DNA of 64,000 nucleotides. Origin: Corynebacterium lowii. Lineage in GTDB: Bacteria > Actinomycetota > Actinomycetes > Mycobacteriales > Mycobacteriaceae. The notes beneath the pieces were generated by a model. It saw nothing but the letters and a program-made list of their open reading frames with translations, made no database searches and had not been told where the DNA came from. This document shows, one piece after another, positions 1 through 8,282 of the stretch. The stretch is from contig NZ_LKEV01000001.1 of assembly GCF_001412085.1 (NCBI RefSeq), positions 124,001-188,000 of the forward strand, given 5' to 3'. The number at the start of each line of letters is the position of its first letter. The first letter of the stretch is position 1. The position numbers and the translations under genes are program-made.

Positions 1-989
1 CCCACCTCAGCCACCGCTTCCAACGCCGCCCCGAACTCGCAGGCCTCGTGGGCGCGGTACTCGTGATCGTGGCCTTCGCTATCCTGGTCCCGCCCATGCG
101 CTCCTTCGAGGCCATCTCCACGGTGCTTTACGCCAGTTCCACAATGGGCATCATGGCCCTGGCCGTGGGGCTGTTGATGGTCGGCGGGGAGTTCGATCTC
201 TCCTCCGGCGTGGCCGTGACCAGCACCGCCCTGGCCGCCACCATGCTCAATTACAATTTCTGGCTGAACTCCTGGGCGGGCGCGGGCCTGAGCTTGTTGC
301 TCGCCCTCGGCATCGGCGCGTGGAATGGTTATCTGGTTACCCGCACGGGAATCCCCTCCTTCCTTATCACCCTCGCCAGCTTCCTCATGCTCCAAGGCCT
401 CAACCTGGCGCTCACCAAGGCGGTGACCGGGCAGGTGGCCACGCCGATCATCTCGGACATGGAGGGCTTCGGTTCCGCCCGCGCGGTCTTTGCCTCCACT
501 ATCGACGTCGCCGGTGTTCAGGTGCGCATCACCGTCCTGTGGTGGCTGCTCTTCGTGGCCCTGGCCAGCGTGTTGCTGCTGCGCACCCGTTGGGGCAACT
601 GGATCTTTGCGGTGGGCGGAGACGAGGAGGCCGCCCGCGCCTCCGGCGTACCGGTGCGCGGGGTGAAGATCGGGCTGTTCATGCTGGTGGGCTTTGCCGC
701 CTGGTTCATGGGCATGCACAATCTCTTCGCCTTTGATTCCGTACAGGCCGGGCAGGGCGTGGGCAACGATTTCCTGTACATCATCGCCGCCGTGATCGGC
801 GGCTGCGCGCTCACCGGCGGGCGCGGCAGCGCGGTGGGCACGGCCCTGGGCGCGCTCATCTTTGGGGTGATTAACCAGGGCATCGTGTACGCGGGCTGGA
901 ACCCGGATTGGTTCAAGTTCTTCTTGGGTGGCATGCTGCTGCTTGCCGTCCTCTCCAATACCGCCGTATCCAAGGGGAGCGCGCGATGA
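1..989 (+). CDS. Sugar ABC transporter permease, RbsC type (5' end outside window)
   Basis: The reading frame is open from the first complete codon of the window, so the true start lies upstream; a GTG at 48 is internal. The visible product is a very hydrophobic protein with about eight or nine membrane spans and the glycine-rich segments typical of the BPD_transp_2 permeases (RbsC, XylH, AraH). It would form the membrane channel for a pentose or related sugar, powered by the ATPase gene that follows. The stop codon TGA overlaps the ATG of the ATPase gene by four bases, which indicates translational coupling in one operon. A periplasmic-binding-protein gene is expected upstream. The substrate cannot be told from the permease alone. 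Confidence 0.85.
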   Translation, partial: HLSHRFQRRPELAGLVGAVLVIVAFAILVPPMRSFEAISTVLYASSTMGIMALAVGLLMVGGEFDLSSGVAVTSTALAATMLNYNFWLNSWAGAGLSLLLALGIGAWNGYLVTRTGIPSFLITLASFLMLQGLNLALTKAVTGQVATPIISDMEGFGSARAVFASTIDVAGVQVRITVLWWLLFVALASVLLLRTRWGNWIFAVGGDEEAARASGVPVRGVKIGLFMLVGFAAWFMGMHNLFAFDSVQAGQGVGNDFLYIIAAVIGGCALTGGRGSAVGTALGALIFGVINQGIVYAGWNPDWFKFFLGGMLLLAVLSNTAVSKGSAR

Positions 990-1717
990 GCATTATCGAA
1001 TTAGACGATGTGAGCAAGGCCTATGGCAACGCCGCCCCCGCGCTGAGCGGAGTGAGCCTGCGGATCAACGCCGGCGAGGTCACCTGCGTGCTGGGCGATA
1101 ACGGCGCGGGCAAGTCCACCCTCATCGGTATCCTCTCCGGGCTGCATCGCCCCACCGAGGGCACCATGCTTATCGACGCCACCCCGGTCACCCTTTCCTC
1201 GCCCCGCCAGGCCCTAGAGGCGGGTATCGCCACCGTGCACCAAAACCTCTCCGTGGTGGGGGAGATGAGCGTGTGGCGCAATTTCTTCCTGGGCCGGGAG
1301 GTGACTAACCGCTGGGGTTTCTTGCGCACGGGGTACATGCGCCAGGAGGCGCGCCGGGCATTGGAAGAACTCGGCGTCAATATCCCTGACCTCGACGTTC
1401 CCATCGCTTCCCTTTCCGGTGGGCAGCGCCAGGTGGTAGCCATCGCACGCGCCGTGTATAGCGGGGCGCGCGTGCTTATTCTCGACGAACCCACGGCGGC
1501 CCTGGGGGTGCGCCAATCGGGGATGGTGCTCGACCTCATCGAAGCCACCCGCGCCCGTGGGGTGGGAGTGGTATTTATTACGCATAACCCCAGGCACGCG
1601 GAGCGCGTGGGCGACTCCTTCGTGGTCCTGGGGTTGGGACGGCAAATCCTCGCCTGCCAGCGCGGCGAGGTGAGCCTGGATGAATTGACCCTGGCTATGT
1701 CAGGGGAAGGGGTTTAA
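986..1717 (+). CDS. Sugar ABC transporter ATP-binding protein, single nucleotide-binding domain
   Basis: The 243-residue product has a Walker A motif GDNGAGKST at about residues 37-45, a Q-loop with HQNLSV near 85-90, the ABC signature LSGGQ near 143-147 and a Walker B ending LILDEP near 164-169. It energises the preceding permease. RbsA-type ATPases of this transporter class usually hold two fused ATPase domains and about 500 residues; this protein has one, so it probably works as a homodimer. The ATG at 986 is preferred because it overlaps the permease stop and starts at the conserved beta strand. The operon ends here: the next gene is convergent and overlaps it by four bases. Confidence 0.85.
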   Translation: MSIIELDDVSKAYGNAAPALSGVSLRINAGEVTCVLGDNGAGKSTLIGILSGLHRPTEGTMLIDATPVTLSSPRQALEAGIATVHQNLSVVGEMSVWRNFFLGREVTNRWGFLRTGYMRQEARRALEELGVNIPDLDVPIASLSGGQRQVVAIARAVYSGARVLILDEPTAALGVRQSGMVLDLIEATRARGVGVVFITHNPRHAERVGDSFVVLGLGRQILACQRGEVSLDELTLAMSGEGV

Positions 1718-2400
1718 TCCTCCTTGCGGTGGCGCTCCAGCTGCTCGTCGAGGGAGGCGATGAGGTCCTCACCCTCGGCGGCGAGCTCCTGGCGCTCCTC
1801 CTGCTTTTCCTTCTCCTCCTCCGGGGTGGGCGTGGTGGAGGAATACAGCAGCTCGGACTGCGTGGGGCGGGAGGAGGCAAACTCATTGATGCGCGGGGGC
1901 ATGGGGCCGACCTTGGCGGGCTTACGGAAGTAGTTGTACAGCGCACCGGCCACGCCGCCGAGGATGCTCAGGATGAGCACCAGGCGGAAGGCACGGCGCA
2001 CCGGACCCTTCTTCTTGCTTTCCTTGCGGTCAATCTTCTTCTGCGCCTTATCGGTGGCCTTGGCGGCCGCCTTCTCCGCGCGGCGCTTGGTGCGACGGCT
2101 CATCTTCTTAGCTTCCTTGGCGTTCTTCTTCTGCGTCTCGGCGGCAGACTCGTAGAGGTCCTTGCCCTTGGATTCCAGGGTTTCCATTGCGTTATTCAGG
2201 CGGCGTCGTGCTTGTTCGGCCACTTTACCGGGACTCTCCTTAAGGTTTTCGGCGGCGTCCTCGTAGTTGTTGGCGTAGGTGCTGGCGGCGTCGGCAAGCG
2301 CATCGTAGGCTTCGGTGGCCTTGCGCTCGCGGAAGTCGCGGTAGCGGCTCCACGCATCACGCCCGGTGGACAGGGCCATCTTCATCACGGTGGTGTTCAT
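1714..2400 (-). CDS. Membrane-anchored, lysine/alanine-rich helical protein of unknown function
   Basis: About 228 residues from the ATG at 2400; an in-frame codon at 2433 would add 11 residues. The N-terminal part is a long charged helix rich in Ala, Lys and Glu. There is a basic stretch (KKMSRRTKRRAEKAA), then one hydrophobic span at about residues 137-157 (LVLILSILGGVAGALYNYF), then an acidic, glutamate-rich C-terminal tail. This looks like a single-pass membrane protein with coiled-coil or disordered flanks. A similar gene lies next to ppiA in other corynebacteria as I recall it, but I know of no function. Convergent with the sugar ATPase gene and divergent from ppiA. Confidence 0.7.
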   Translation of the reverse strand: MNTTVMKMALSTGRDAWSRYRDFRERKATEAYDALADAASTYANNYEDAAENLKESPGKVAEQARRRLNNAMETLESKGKDLYESAAETQKKNAKEAKKMSRRTKRRAEKAAAKATDKAQKKIDRKESKKKGPVRRAFRLVLILSILGGVAGALYNYFRKPAKVGPMPPRINEFASSRPTQSELLYSSTTPTPEEEKEKQEERQELAAEGEDLIASLDEQLERHRKED

Positions 2401-2459
2401 AGCAACTAAGAATAATCGTGTTCGACGTTTCATGTAGCAAAAGCGTTACACTGATACAC

Positions 2460-2984
2460 ATGAGCATTAAGACCGCTACGGCGATTCTGCACACCAATCG
2501 TGGGGACATCTCCATCGACCTCTTTGGCAACCATGCCCCGGAGACGGTGGATAACTTCGTGGGCCTGGCTCGCGGTACCAAGGAGTACCGCACCGAAAAC
2601 GCCTCCGGCACCACGGAAGGTCCCTTCTACGACGGCGCGGTATTCCACCGCGTGATTGACCGCTTCATGATCCAGGGCGGCGACCCCACCGGCACCGGCC
2701 GCGGTGGCCCCGGCTACATGTTTGCCGATGAGTTCCACCCCGAGCTGCGCTTCGATCGCGCCTACCTGCTGGCTATGGCGAATGCGGGCCCCGGTACCAA
2801 CGGCTCCCAGTTCTTCATCACCGTTGCCCCCACCCCGCACCTGAACAACGCCCACACCATCTTCGGTGAGGTGACCGACGCCGCCTCCCAGCAGGTCGTG
2901 GACGCCATCGCCTCCACCGCCACCGACCGCATGGATCGCCCCACCGAGCCCGTGGTGATCGAGTCCGTGGAGATCGTGGAGTAA
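2460..2984 (+). CDS. ppiA: Peptidyl-prolyl cis-trans isomerase, cyclophilin type
   Basis: This is a 174-residue single-domain cyclophilin that catalyses cis-trans isomerisation of prolyl bonds during protein folding. The core is unmistakable: FHRVIDRFMIQGGD carries the catalytic Arg and the Phe and Gln of the active site, followed by MANAGPGTNGSQFFIT and HTIFGEV. There is no signal peptide, so it acts in the cytoplasm. The start MSIKTATAILHTNRGD begins directly at the first beta strand; upstream in-frame codons add a non-conserved stretch. It is monocistronic, followed by a good intrinsic terminator. The position next to a rhomboid gene and upstream of the pkn operon matches corynebacterial chromosomes. 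Confidence 0.95.
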   Translation: MSIKTATAILHTNRGDISIDLFGNHAPETVDNFVGLARGTKEYRTENASGTTEGPFYDGAVFHRVIDRFMIQGGDPTGTGRGGPGYMFADEFHPELRFDRAYLLAMANAGPGTNGSQFFITVAPTPHLNNAHTIFGEVTDAASQQVVDAIASTATDRMDRPTEPVVIESVEIVE

Positions 2985-3001
2985 GTTCCGCTTTTCCCTC
3001 A

Positions 3002-3037
3002 CCCGCGCCTTCCCCGTGATGGGGAGCGCGGGTTTTT
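3002..3037 (+). terminator. Intrinsic terminator of ppiA
   Basis: CCCGCGC at 3002-3008 pairs with GCGCGGG at 3026-3032. The intervening bases add a second short stem (CCCC/GGGG), and a run of five T residues follows directly. It lies 17 bases after the ppiA stop codon. Confidence 0.85.
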
Positions 3038-3061
3038 CTATGCGCGGATACCCTAGACGGC

Positions 3062-3721
3062 ATGAAAACAAGCATTCTTAGACGCTTCTTCCGCGGCGCT
3101 CCCGTGACCGCCGTGCTCTGCCTCCTCATCGTGGGAGTGTGGCTGGTTACCGCGCTGCAAAGCGGCTCCATCAATACTAGGGAAGCGCCCCTGACCATCG
3201 ACGGCTTCCTCTTTGGGCCCCTCGTGGTTGATGGGGAACCCCAGCGCCTGCTGAGCAACATGTTCATTCACCTCGACCTCGGACACATGGCGATGAACAC
3301 CTTTATGATCGCGCTCATCGGCCGGGAATTAGAGCGCTACCTGGGCAGCGTGCTCTTCCTGGCGGTCTACGTGCTCAGTGGCCTGGGAGCCTCGTATGCC
3401 GTGGTGGAGATGAATCCCCTGGTGCCCACCGCCGGCGCCTCCGGGGCGCTCTACGGACTCATGGCGGTGTTAGTGGGCTCCGCCGTCAAGACGCGCGGCG
3501 ACGTGATGGCGCCCCTGACGCTGCTGGCGGTGAATCTGGGCTACACCATTTTATCCACAGGGGTATCTCTGTGGGGACACCTGGGCGGTTTGGCCACGGG
3601 TGCGGTGCTGGCGGTGGTATTGCTCCCGAACTCCAAGAAATTGCGGTATGGCGGCACCGTCGCGGTGGGGATTGTGGTGCTGGGGTTACTGGTGAGGTAC
3701 GTGGAAACTGGTGGGGTTTAG
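3062..3721 (+). CDS. Rhomboid-family intramembrane serine protease
   Basis: The 219-residue protein has about six membrane spans. The rhomboid signature is complete: HLDLGHMAMNT in the second span region, the catalytic serine in GASG (Ser127) and the catalytic histidine in WGHLGGL (His173). Rhomboids cleave substrates within or near the membrane; the substrate here is unknown. The ATG at 3062 is followed by a basic N-terminus and the first hydrophobic helix. It stands alone between the ppiA terminator and a region of DnaA boxes and repeats. One perfect TTATCCACA lies within the coding sequence at 3551. Same gene order as in other corynebacteria. Confidence 0.9.
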   Translation: MKTSILRRFFRGAPVTAVLCLLIVGVWLVTALQSGSINTREAPLTIDGFLFGPLVVDGEPQRLLSNMFIHLDLGHMAMNTFMIALIGRELERYLGSVLFLAVYVLSGLGASYAVVEMNPLVPTAGASGALYGLMAVLVGSAVKTRGDVMAPLTLLAVNLGYTILSTGVSLWGHLGGLATGAVLAVVLLPNSKKLRYGGTVAVGIVVLGLLVRYVETGGV

Positions 3722-3888
3722 GCCGGGGGTTATCCACAAGAGTTATCCACAATGTGGATAGTTACGATCTTGTAATTCACCGAACAGGGCGATCCTTTTA
3801 GTACTGATGTGACGGATGTGCCTGGGGAAATGAGCTTGTACTCGAACAAGCAGGCGGGTTGTGGATGTAGTGCACAGAGTTATCCACA
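3551..3888. promoter_or_regulatory. Cluster of perfect DnaA boxes
   Basis: TTATCCACA occurs on the plus strand at 3551-3559, 3730-3738, 3743-3751 and 3880-3888. A one-mismatch reverse copy (TGTGGATAG) lies at 3753-3761 and a weaker one near 3860. Three perfect boxes fall in the 160 bases after the rhomboid stop codon, where no gene is visible. No dnaA gene or clearly AT-rich unwinding region accompanies them, so this is more likely a DnaA-binding or titration site than the origin itself. Function is inferred from the motif only. Confidence 0.6.
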
Positions 3889-3950
3889 GGCTGTGGGATT
3901 GTGGGGTGGATTGCTCGCGCAACACGTAGGGGTGTCAGTTCCGGGCCGTC

Positions 3951-4160
3951 GCTTATCGACGCCCCGTAGGCGGCACCCTTAAGTGTTGCGTGCGGCTCCC
4001 ACCAACCCCAAGGGGTGCCAGTGGGAGGCGTCGGGGCGTCGATAAGCCACCAGTGGCACCCCTTGGTGCTGTGCCCAGTGCGACCAACCGTAAAGGGTGC
4101 CACTAGCCGGCCGAACCAGCCCGTCCCAGGCCTTAGTGGCACCCCTAAGCGTTGCGGCGG
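3951..4160. repeat. Composite fold-back repeat, copy A
   Basis: This gene-free stretch holds the two words of the dispersed repeat family in alternating orientation. GCTTATCGACGCC lies at 3951-3963 and its reverse complement at 4035-4047. GGCACCCTT-like and AAGGGTGCC-like words occur near 3978, 4010, 4051, 4095 and 4136. The segment can fold into several hairpins. It lies between the rhomboid gene and crgA, which are convergent, just before the crgA terminator. Confidence 0.75.
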
Positions 4161-4165
4161 ACATA

Positions 4166-4204
4166 AGAAAACCCGGCCCGCTCCATAAGGGGAGCAAGCC
4201 GGGG
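4166..4204 (-). terminator. Intrinsic terminator downstream of crgA
   Basis: Read on the minus strand, CCCGGC-TTGCTCC pairs with GGAGC-GGGCCGGG around a short loop and is followed by TTTTCTT. It closes the minus-strand gene crgA. Confidence 0.8.
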
Positions 4205-4221
4205 AGAAGAACTAAAAGGTG

Positions 4222-4494
4222 CTAGCGCCAACCCATCGTCATGAGTAGGCCCACGATGAAGAGGCCGAATCCTACCAGGTAATTCCAGGCGCCCAGGTCC
4301 AGCATGAGGGGAATGTGGTTGCCCGCCAGGTAATTAACCACCAACCAGGCCAGGCCCAGCAGCATAAAGCCGAACATGAGCACCTTGTACCACGTGGGGG
4401 TGCCGCCGGTATTGATTTTCACCGGGGTGCGATCCACGGTGCTCGGCGTGCTCGTGGCCATATTGGAGGGGGGCGTGATCTTTGACTTAGGCAT
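4222..4494 (-). CDS. crgA: Cell division protein CrgA
   Basis: The 90-residue protein has a polar N-terminus of about 33 residues and two membrane helices at about 35-55 and 68-88, ending in MGWR. This is the size and two-span layout of CrgA (UPF0233), an actinobacterial membrane protein that links FtsZ, FtsI and other division proteins and affects septum placement. It lies just downstream of pknB on the same strand, its usual place in actinobacteria. The 110-bp gap to pknB could hold its own promoter; a good terminator follows. Confidence 0.88.
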   Translation of the reverse strand: MPKSKITPPSNMATSTPSTVDRTPVKINTGGTPTWYKVLMFGFMLLGLAWLVVNYLAGNHIPLMLDLGAWNYLVGFGLFIVGLLMTMGWR

Positions 4495-4604
4495 CAGTCA
4501 CCTCTGCGATTCTTTATCAAATGTAAGACGGCGCTGGCCGAGGGGGCGCGCCCTGTGCTGCCGATCAGTCTAGCAGGCGGGCGTGTCCCTCCCTGGAACA
4601 GCGA

Positions 4605-6638
4605 TTATGGGGTAAGAGCGGTGAGATTGAACTCGTAATAATGCACCGTGATGGAGGCATCCTTGCGTAGCGTCTGCCCGGCCGTGGGTTCCGTGGCGGC
4701 GATGAGCCTGCGGTCGGTAATCACGGCCGTCTTGACCTCGGAGCCGGCAACCAGGGCGGAATCCGGCCCGGTCCATCCCGCAGAGCGCAGCTTGGACAGC
4801 GCCTCGGATTGGGTGGAGCGGGTGAGATCGGGCATCTCAAAGAGCTGCCCATTAGACACCGTGAGTTTGATGGAAGAACCAGCGTCCATCATCGTGCCCT
4901 GCTCCTCAACGCTGAGAATCTTGCCCTCGGGCTCCAGGGAGTCCACGTAGGTGATCTCGCTTTCCAGCTCCAGGGAATCCAGGGTGGATTGAGCCTGGGT
5001 GAGTTGCAGGCCGGTGAGGTCCGGCACACGCACCTGCTTAGGCCCGGAGGAAACGGTCACGCTGACCTGCGAGCCCTTGGAGATTTGCGTGCCCGCAGCC
5101 GGGTTTTGACTGATGATCTGCCCCTCGGGCACGGAATCGGATTCCTCCTCCGTGGCCTGAGAGTTCAGTGCCAGGCCCGCGGCCTGAAGGGTGGAGGAGG
5201 CCTCTTGCAGGGTCATGTTGCTGAGGTTGGGCACATCGGTGACCTCCTTGCCCGAGGAGACGGTGAGTTGCACCGAGGACCCCTCTTGCAGCGTGGAACC
5301 CGCCGCAGGGCTGGTGCGAATCACCGAGCCGCGAGCCACCTCCGGGCTCGGTTCCTCGCTGGTATCCACCTGGAGGCCCAACTTCTCCAAGGCCTCCCGT
5401 GCTTCTTGCAGGGGCATATTTGCCACGTCGGGCACCTGGATGGTGGCCGTGCGCTGCTCGATCACGGGTGCGGGCTCATCGGAGGAATCCTCAGAGCGGT
5501 TACTTAAGAGATCGTAGGCAAAGGCCCCGCCCACCCCGAGCACGATGAGACCCAGCAGCGCCGCGATCCAGGCGGGCCAGCGGGATTTTTTGGCGGCGCG
5601 GCGGTGGCGGCGCGGGGCTCGATCCGCCGTAGCCCCCGACGCAGACCCCGCCGCGGATGCCGGCGCCGCAGTCTGCTCCCTGTGCGGTGCCTCAGCGGCG
5701 TCGATAGCCCTGGTAGCGGTGGGGGAGGGAACGACCTCGGTGGGGGTGGCGTCGGCAGGCTGGGCCGCCACGTGGGAGCGGGCGGCCTGGGTGACGGCGT
5801 TGCGGGAGAGCAATTCCAGATCGGCCGCCATCGCCTCGGCGGATTGGTAGCGATCCGCGGGGTGCTTGGCCATCGCGGTGAGCACCACGGAGTCCACGTT
5901 CACGGCTGCGGTGGGCGTGAGGTCCGCGATGAAGTGCGAGGGCGGGGTGGCCTCCTCCTGAACATGCTGGTAGGCCACGGCAAAGGGGGTTTCGCCCTGG
6001 AAGGGCGGGGTGGCGGTGAGCAGTTCGTAGAGGACGCAGCCCAGGGAGTAGACGTCGGAGCGGGCGTCGGCATGGCGGCCGCGCGCCTGCTCGGGGGAGA
6101 GGTACTGGGCGGTGCCGATGACGGCGGCGGTCTGCGTCATGGCGGAGGTGGAATCGTCCAGGGCTCGGGCGATGCCAAAGTCCATCACCTTCACCGCGCC
6201 GGTATTGGTAATCATGATGTTGGCGGGCTTGATGTCCCGGTGAATGATTCCGGCGTCGTGCGAGGCTTGGAGGGCCTGAGCAGCGGGGATGAGGGTGGCG
6301 GCGGCCTCGGTGGGGGGCATGGGGCCGTCCTCGCGGACGATTCCGCGCAGGGTGCGGCCAAACACGCGCTCCATCACGATATAGGGGACGCTGATGCCTT
6401 CGATCATTGTCTCGCCCGTGTCATACACCGCCACGATGGCGGGGTGATTCAGGCGCCCGGAGTTTTGGGCCTCGCGGCGGAAGCGCTCACGGAAGTTGAC
6501 GTCGCGCGCCAACTCCATGCGCAGCACCTTCACCGCTACCCCACGGCCTAAGAGGGTGTCCTGGGCGGCGTACACATCGGACATGCCGCCGGTGCCGATA
6601 ACCTCCCCGAGTTCGTAGCGGTCCGCGATTAAGGTCAT
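4605..6638 (-). CDS. pknB: Serine/threonine protein kinase PknB with four PASTA domains
   Basis: A 677-residue membrane kinase that senses muropeptides or lipid II through its outer PASTA repeats and phosphorylates growth and division proteins. The kinase domain fills about residues 1-270: glycine loop GTGGMS, Lys37 in VAVKVL, HRDIKPAN with Asp135, DFG at 153-155 and an activation loop with several threonines before GTAQYLSPEQ. A basic juxtamembrane stretch (RRHRRAAKKSR) precedes one membrane helix near 350-370. Four PASTA units follow, with the DVPNLSNMTLQEA-type pattern repeated to the C-terminus. Its ATG overlaps the end of pknA by four bases, so the kinases are co-translated. Confidence 0.95.
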   Translation of the reverse strand: MTLIADRYELGEVIGTGGMSDVYAAQDTLLGRGVAVKVLRMELARDVNFRERFRREAQNSGRLNHPAIVAVYDTGETMIEGISVPYIVMERVFGRTLRGIVREDGPMPPTEAAATLIPAAQALQASHDAGIIHRDIKPANIMITNTGAVKVMDFGIARALDDSTSAMTQTAAVIGTAQYLSPEQARGRHADARSDVYSLGCVLYELLTATPPFQGETPFAVAYQHVQEEATPPSHFIADLTPTAAVNVDSVVLTAMAKHPADRYQSAEAMAADLELLSRNAVTQAARSHVAAQPADATPTEVVPSPTATRAIDAAEAPHREQTAAPASAAGSASGATADRAPRRHRRAAKKSRWPAWIAALLGLIVLGVGGAFAYDLLSNRSEDSSDEPAPVIEQRTATIQVPDVANMPLQEAREALEKLGLQVDTSEEPSPEVARGSVIRTSPAAGSTLQEGSSVQLTVSSGKEVTDVPNLSNMTLQEASSTLQAAGLALNSQATEEESDSVPEGQIISQNPAAGTQISKGSQVSVTVSSGPKQVRVPDLTGLQLTQAQSTLDSLELESEITYVDSLEPEGKILSVEEQGTMMDAGSSIKLTVSNGQLFEMPDLTRSTQSEALSKLRSAGWTGPDSALVAGSEVKTAVITDRRLIAATEPTAGQTLRKDASITVHYYEFNLTALTP

Positions 6639-8269
6639 TGCACATCTCCCTCGGCGTCCCTTGAGAGGTTGCCTGACGCATCGGAGGTGAGCAACCGCAC
6701 GTCCGAGTTATCTTCGTTCACCCGCGCCGGGGCATCCGGCGTGTTGCTGGGCTGGGGAGCCTCCTCCGGCTCCTCCTCGTAGTATGTTTCCACGACCACG
6801 GTACCTTGCTGCGGGGCTTGGGTAACGCGGTTCTCCTCCTGGCGCTGCTCCTCAACCTCCTGTTGCGCGGCGCGGGAGGTGGGAGTGCTGCCCTGCTGGG
6901 CTCCCTGCTCCGCAGCCTCCTGGCCACCGGAGTTCTGTTCGCCAGAGTTCTGATCCGGGCTCACCCGCCGCACGGTGTGGGTGGAAGAATCCTGCTCCTG
7001 CTCGTTTTCTTGCACCGTTTCCTGCACGGGAGCGGCAGACGAGGAGGTAGCGGAATCCCCGGTGCCAAAGAAGTCCATGCGGTACAGCGCAAATCCCACA
7101 AAGAGCAACACGGCCACGGCCGCCGCGATGGCTAGCCCAATGACGAGCCCGTCGCTCTTGGACTTTTGCTTTTGCTTAGCGACGCCCTTTTTAGCCGCAG
7201 GTTTGGCAGCGGGTTGCGGCTTGGGCCGGGGCTGGGCCTGCGCCTGGGTGCGCGGAACCTGCTGGGCAGGCTGCACCGTGGTGGGATTAGCCACCGCGCC
7301 CAGGGCAATCGTGGCCGCCGTGGGGGAGGGTTCCGGCGCCGGGCCGGTGAGCGCGGCGGAACGAGGCTGCGGAGGCCGGTGTCCCAGGCGCACCTGGGAA
7401 ATTGCCAGCGCCATCTCGTTGCCGTTGGCAAAGCGGCGCGCCGGGTTCTTGCGCAGGGCGATGCCGATGAGTTCTCGCGTTTGGGCGCTGATCGAGGTGG
7501 AAAGCTGCGGCGGGGCCTGATTGATGTGCGCCATGACCACCGACACCGAGGAATCTCCGGTGAAGGGGCGCCTACCGCTGAGAATCTCGTAACCCAGCAC
7601 GCCGAGGGAATAGACGTCGGAGGTAGCCTGCACGTCCTTGCCCTGGGCTTGTTCGGGCGAGACGTACTGGGCGGTGCCCACCACCATGCCGGTGCGCGTG
7701 AGCGGCACGGCCTCGGCGGCCTTGGCGATGCCAAAGTCCGTGATCTTGACCTGCCCGGTCTGGGTGACCATGAGGTTGCCCGGTTTAATATCGCGGTGCA
7801 CCATCCCGAGGGCGTGAATGGCCGCCAGGCCATGTGCGGCCTGTTCCATCACGTCCAGGGCCATGTCCTCGGGGAGGGAGCCCTCGCGGGAGATGAGATC
7901 AGCCAGGGATTCCCCGCGCACGTACTCCATGACGATGAAGCAGAAGATGGTGCCGTGAGAATCGGTGACCTCGCGGTAGGCGTAGGTGCGCACCACATTA
8001 TCGGAGTTGATGTGCTCGGCGGTCTGGGCCTCGTTGCGGAAGCGTTCCAGGAACTCCGGGGAGTTGGAAAACTCCGGGCGCAGGGCCTTGATGGCCACCT
8101 CCCGGTCGTGCGCGAGGTCGTCGGCAAGCCATACGGTAGACATGCCGCCGTGGCCGATCACCCACTGGAGGCGATAATCCGGCCCGATCATCCCCTGGAT
8201 GCGCTCGCGCTGATCGTCACGGGGGAGACCCGAGCCTGGATGGGGGGTGGAAGCGTTTTCTTCAGTCAC
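6635..8269 (-). CDS. pknA: Serine/threonine protein kinase PknA
   Basis: A 544-residue kinase partner of PknB in control of cell shape and division. Kinase motifs: GHGGMS loop, Lys61 in VAIKAL, HRDIKPGN with Asp160, DFG at 178-180, and GTAQYVSPEQ after the activation loop. One membrane helix lies near 385-405 (LVIGLAIAAAVAVLLFVGF). The outer part has no PASTA repeats; it is a low-complexity tail of about 140 residues rich in Gln, Glu, Ser and Ala, probably disordered. An N-terminal extension of about 30 residues precedes the kinase fold. Between pbpA (13-bp gap) and pknB (4-bp overlap) in the operon. Confidence 0.93.
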   Translation of the reverse strand: MTEENASTPHPGSGLPRDDQRERIQGMIGPDYRLQWVIGHGGMSTVWLADDLAHDREVAIKALRPEFSNSPEFLERFRNEAQTAEHINSDNVVRTYAYREVTDSHGTIFCFIVMEYVRGESLADLISREGSLPEDMALDVMEQAAHGLAAIHALGMVHRDIKPGNLMVTQTGQVKITDFGIAKAAEAVPLTRTGMVVGTAQYVSPEQAQGKDVQATSDVYSLGVLGYEILSGRRPFTGDSSVSVVMAHINQAPPQLSTSISAQTRELIGIALRKNPARRFANGNEMALAISQVRLGHRPPQPRSAALTGPAPEPSPTAATIALGAVANPTTVQPAQQVPRTQAQAQPRPKPQPAAKPAAKKGVAKQKQKSKSDGLVIGLAIAAAVAVLLFVGFALYRMDFFGTGDSATSSSAAPVQETVQENEQEQDSSTHTVRRVSPDQNSGEQNSGGQEAAEQGAQQGSTPTSRAAQQEVEEQRQEENRVTQAPQQGTVVVETYYEEEPEEAPQPSNTPDAPARVNEDNSDVRLLTSDASGNLSRDAEGDVQ

Positions 8270-8282
8270 CTTCTAGTCCTCC

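Noticed and set aside
3722..3900. A replication origin
   Set aside because: DnaA boxes are present but there is no AT-rich unwinding stretch, no dnaA, dnaN or rpmH.
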